Assembly: GCA_030532425.1 (NCBI GenBank)
Contig: JAUNLD010000003.1
Location: 80,262-116,365 of the forward strand
Source: Lautropia sp.
GTDB lineage: Bacteria; Pseudomonadota; Gammaproteobacteria; Burkholderiales; Burkholderiaceae_E
Direction of reading: 5' to 3'
Length of the DNA: 36,104 nt
Part shown: positions 34,979-36,104 of the stretch, one piece after another
How positions within the stretch are numbered: position 1 is the first letter of the stretch
Layout: each line of letters opens with the position of its first letter
Notes under the pieces: model-generated
The model's database searches: none
Told to the model about the DNA's origin: nothing
The model's input: only the letters and a program-made list of their open reading frames with translations
Position numbers and translations under genes: made by a program

Positions 34979-35469
34979 CAGAAAACCTCCGCAAGCATCT
35001 GGACCCGGTCTTCGCCTCTTGCAGCAGAACGGGACCAGTCATCCGGCGGGTGGCCGTTCTCCAGCATCCTGCGAAACACCCGATAGGCATTATCGTCACT
35101 CTCGTAGGCCCGTTTGGTGTCCTCGTCATTGACCCATGCAAAAACGATCACCCGACTGGAAGCGTGATAACGAAAGAACAGCCGGTATTGCTGAAAGAAC
35201 TTAGCTCGAAACCAGTGCTTGTGATCCTTGCCCAGCGTCCCACCCTGGCGATACTCGGGACGGGAAGGGTCTTGTGGAACAATGTCGAAAACGAGCCTCG
35301 TGATCGCCGCCAGCCTTTTGGTCACGTTTTTCTTCACATAGCCCGTCGGATCTTTCTGCTTCAGCGCCTCAACCTGCTGTGCCAGTGCCTCGAGCTGCAT
35401 GAGAAACAACGGATGAGCAAAAACCGTCCAGCCGTTAATGACCAGAGGCTTCGGATTGCCCGTGCTCAT
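34978..35469 (-). CDS. yhaV: Type II toxin, YhaV family ribonuclease
   Basis: Ribosome-dependent mRNA-cleaving toxin of the RelE superfamily. The 163-residue product follows E. coli YhaV (154) along its length: VINGWTVFAHPLFLMQLEAL (9-28), a KDPTGYVKKNVTKRLAAI block, HKHWFRAKFFQQYRLFFRYH, VIVFAWVNDEDTKRAYESDD, and RRMLENGHPPDDW near the end. The basic and aromatic residues of the YRLFFRY strand are kept, so it looks active. Its ATG overlaps the antitoxin stop by 4 bp (ATGA). Its TGA shares one base with the rnz start (TGATG), which links toxin translation to rnz; the last codons contain the rnz Shine-Dalgarno. Confidence 0.93.
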   Translation of the reverse strand: MSTGNPKPLVINGWTVFAHPLFLMQLEALAQQVEALKQKDPTGYVKKNVTKRLAAITRLVFDIVPQDPSRPEYRQGGTLGKDHKHWFRAKFFQQYRLFFRYHASSRVIVFAWVNDEDTKRAYESDDNAYRVFRRMLENGHPPDDWSRSAARGEDRVQMLAEVF

Positions 35470-35795
35470 TCATCATCTGCCCGCAAGGGAGCATCCAGAT
35501 CGACCTCCACACCAGCAACCAGCCTCTGAAGGCGTCGAGCCATGCCCGAATCGAGCACTTGCAGATACTCGGGATGATTGCGCATGTCCGGAGCCAGAAA
35601 ATCCGGAAACCGCCCCAACACCGGATCATCCCCTTCAGCACTCTCGGCGCGCGTCATCACCACCTCGCCATCCAGGCAGATGCTGTAACGGATCTTGTCA
35701 CGCTTGCCGAGCCCAAGCGCACGGCGCACCGTTTCTAGCACTGTGGTCTGGTAACGGTCCGTCAGCGTGGATTCGGCATCGAGCGAGACAGGCAT
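35466..35795 (-). CDS. prlF: Type II antitoxin, PrlF (SohA) family
   Basis: AbrB-fold antitoxin that binds YhaV and represses the operon. From the ATG at 35795 the 109-residue product is close to E. coli PrlF (111). It has AESTLTDRYQTTVLETVRRAL (split around residue 6-26), KIRYSICLDGEVVMTR, DDPVLGRFPDFLAPDMRNHP, and VDLDAPLRADDE, matching the E. coli VTIRGQTTIPAPVREAL, IHYEILPGGQVFM, FLRFLDADIQNNP, and NIDDEIGDDE blocks. Alternative ATGs at 35855 and 35849 would add 18-20 residues, but these codons overlap two palindromes that fit an operator better. The start is therefore moderately certain; the family is well supported. Confidence 0.85.
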   Translation of the reverse strand: MPVSLDAESTLTDRYQTTVLETVRRALGLGKRDKIRYSICLDGEVVMTRAESAEGDDPVLGRFPDFLAPDMRNHPEYLQVLDSGMARRLQRLVAGVEVDLDAPLRADDE

Positions 35796-35810
35796 GGAAG
35801 GCAATTTCCA

Positions 35811-35850
35811 GACTGGCGTTGAGCGCCAGTCATGGTAATGCAATTGCATT
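35811..35850. promoter_or_regulatory. Probable operator of the prlF-yhaV-rnz operon
   Basis: Two palindromes lie just before the chosen prlF start: GACTGGCG/CGCCAGTC with a 5-nt spacer (35811-35818, 35824-35831) and a perfect 14-bp AATGCAATTGCATT (35837-35850). On the minus strand TTGACC at 35862-35857 followed after 17 nt by TTACCA gives a weak -35/-10 pair overlapping the second palindrome. Autoregulation at such sites is usual for PrlF-YhaV. Confidence 0.5.
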
Positions 35851-35983
35851 GACATGGTCAAAGATGACTTCCCATCGAAGACGGGATCAAGGCGAGGCGC
35901 ACCGTATTTGCCCTGTCAAATCTGCACAATTGTAATGACCCACTAAAAACCTGCTCAGGTGTTATCGTTCGAGGAGAACACTG

Positions 35984-36025
35984 ATGAGCATGTTGATGAA
36001 CGAAGAAATCAAGCGCTGGACCTGA
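35984..36025 (+). pseudogene. 5' stub of an IS transposase-like ORF
   Basis: An ATG with GAGGAG 7 nt upstream (35971-35976) opens a 13-codon ORF containing MNEEIKRWT and then a stop. This peptide resembles, from memory, the N terminus of small OrfA-type transposase proteins (MNEEIKRWTAKRK) of IS3-like elements. The coding match stops at CTGGACC (36016-36022), where the next element begins. The upstream AT-rich stretch from about 35934 may be its left end. Identification rests on a short match. Confidence 0.45.
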
Positions 36026-36104
36026 CCTCCTCCCTATAAGTTGGCCCATCCAGAAGTGGAAGAATCGGCGACACTAGGACAGGAGGTCCGTCGCCATGAA
36101 GAAG
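36023..36104 (+). mobile_element. Left end of an IS3-type insertion sequence, cut by the window edge
   Basis: From TGACCTCCTCCC (36023-36034) the sequence switches to a short non-coding leader with a strong AGGAGG (36081-36086) and an ATG-AAG-AAG start (36096). TG-starting, GA/CC-rich ends and a leader of about 70 bp before an MKK start are typical of IS3-family (IS407-like) elements. Only the left end is visible, so the family and inverted repeats cannot be confirmed. Confidence 0.5.
36096..36104 (+). CDS. First three codons of a probable IS transposase OrfA
   Basis: Only ATG AAG AAG is in the window. The AGGAGG 9 nt upstream and the IS-like context make it a likely OrfA start. Nothing else can be said. 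Confidence 0.4.

Noticed and set aside
1-36104. CRISPR array, tRNA or rRNA genes
   Set aside because: No regularly spaced direct repeats and no recognisable tRNA or rRNA sequence were seen on either strand.

Overview
The window is GC-rich DNA with the gene families and codon use of a betaproteobacterium, probably order Burkholderiales. This rests on an HU protein with a Lys/Ala/Pro tail, a RhlE helicase with a long Arg/Gly tail, a CreA homologue, very strong third-position G/C bias (giving many long false antisense frames), and Ala-rich insertions in otherwise conserved proteins. A Lautropia-like oral commensal is possible, but no species marker is present.

Layout. 1-493 (-): start of a family 2 glycosyltransferase running off the window. 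635-13563 (-): a tightly packed run, read in the order rhlE-type DEAD-box helicase, alpha/beta hydrolase, recC, recB, recD; the last four genes overlap each other by 4, 8 and 4 bp. 14385-16619 (+): TonB-dependent siderophore-type receptor, ending in a strong bidirectional terminator shared with convergent creA. 16674-18515 (-): creA and serA. 18762-20534 (+): an unrecognised modular low-complexity protein, followed by an HU-family protein (20824-21243). 21321-25107 (-): an ABC importer operon of the TrpX/ABC_sub_bind type with one ATPase, one permease and two paralogous binding proteins, one at each end. 25355-26125 (+): TauE/SafE permease. 26159-28979 (-): htpG, with a sigma-32-like promoter and an extra acidic/Ala-rich segment, overlapping a spermidine-synthase-like gene.

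29166-33853 is the least ordinary region. It holds two large paralogous lipoproteins of a family I do not recognise, each apparently built from two homologous halves with a C-x13/14-C-x2-W-x2-P-x2-W-x2-G motif, and between them the decayed C-terminal remnant of a third copy. These genes are visibly richer in A+T than the backbone. Next comes a PrlF-YhaV type II toxin-antitoxin pair whose toxin stop codon overlaps the start of an RNase Z gene (33941-35795, -). The window ends in insertion-sequence debris: the first 13 codons of an IS transposase-like ORF interrupted by what looks like the left end of an IS3-type element.

How the parts work together: recCBD supplies double-strand-break repair and DNA degradation. 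The ABC cassette is a self-contained small-molecule importer. htpG is the cytosolic Hsp90. The lipoprotein/toxin-antitoxin/IS stretch looks like an accessory island next to core genes. Start sites were chosen from visible Shine-Dalgarno sequences, overlaps and family length; no database search was possible.
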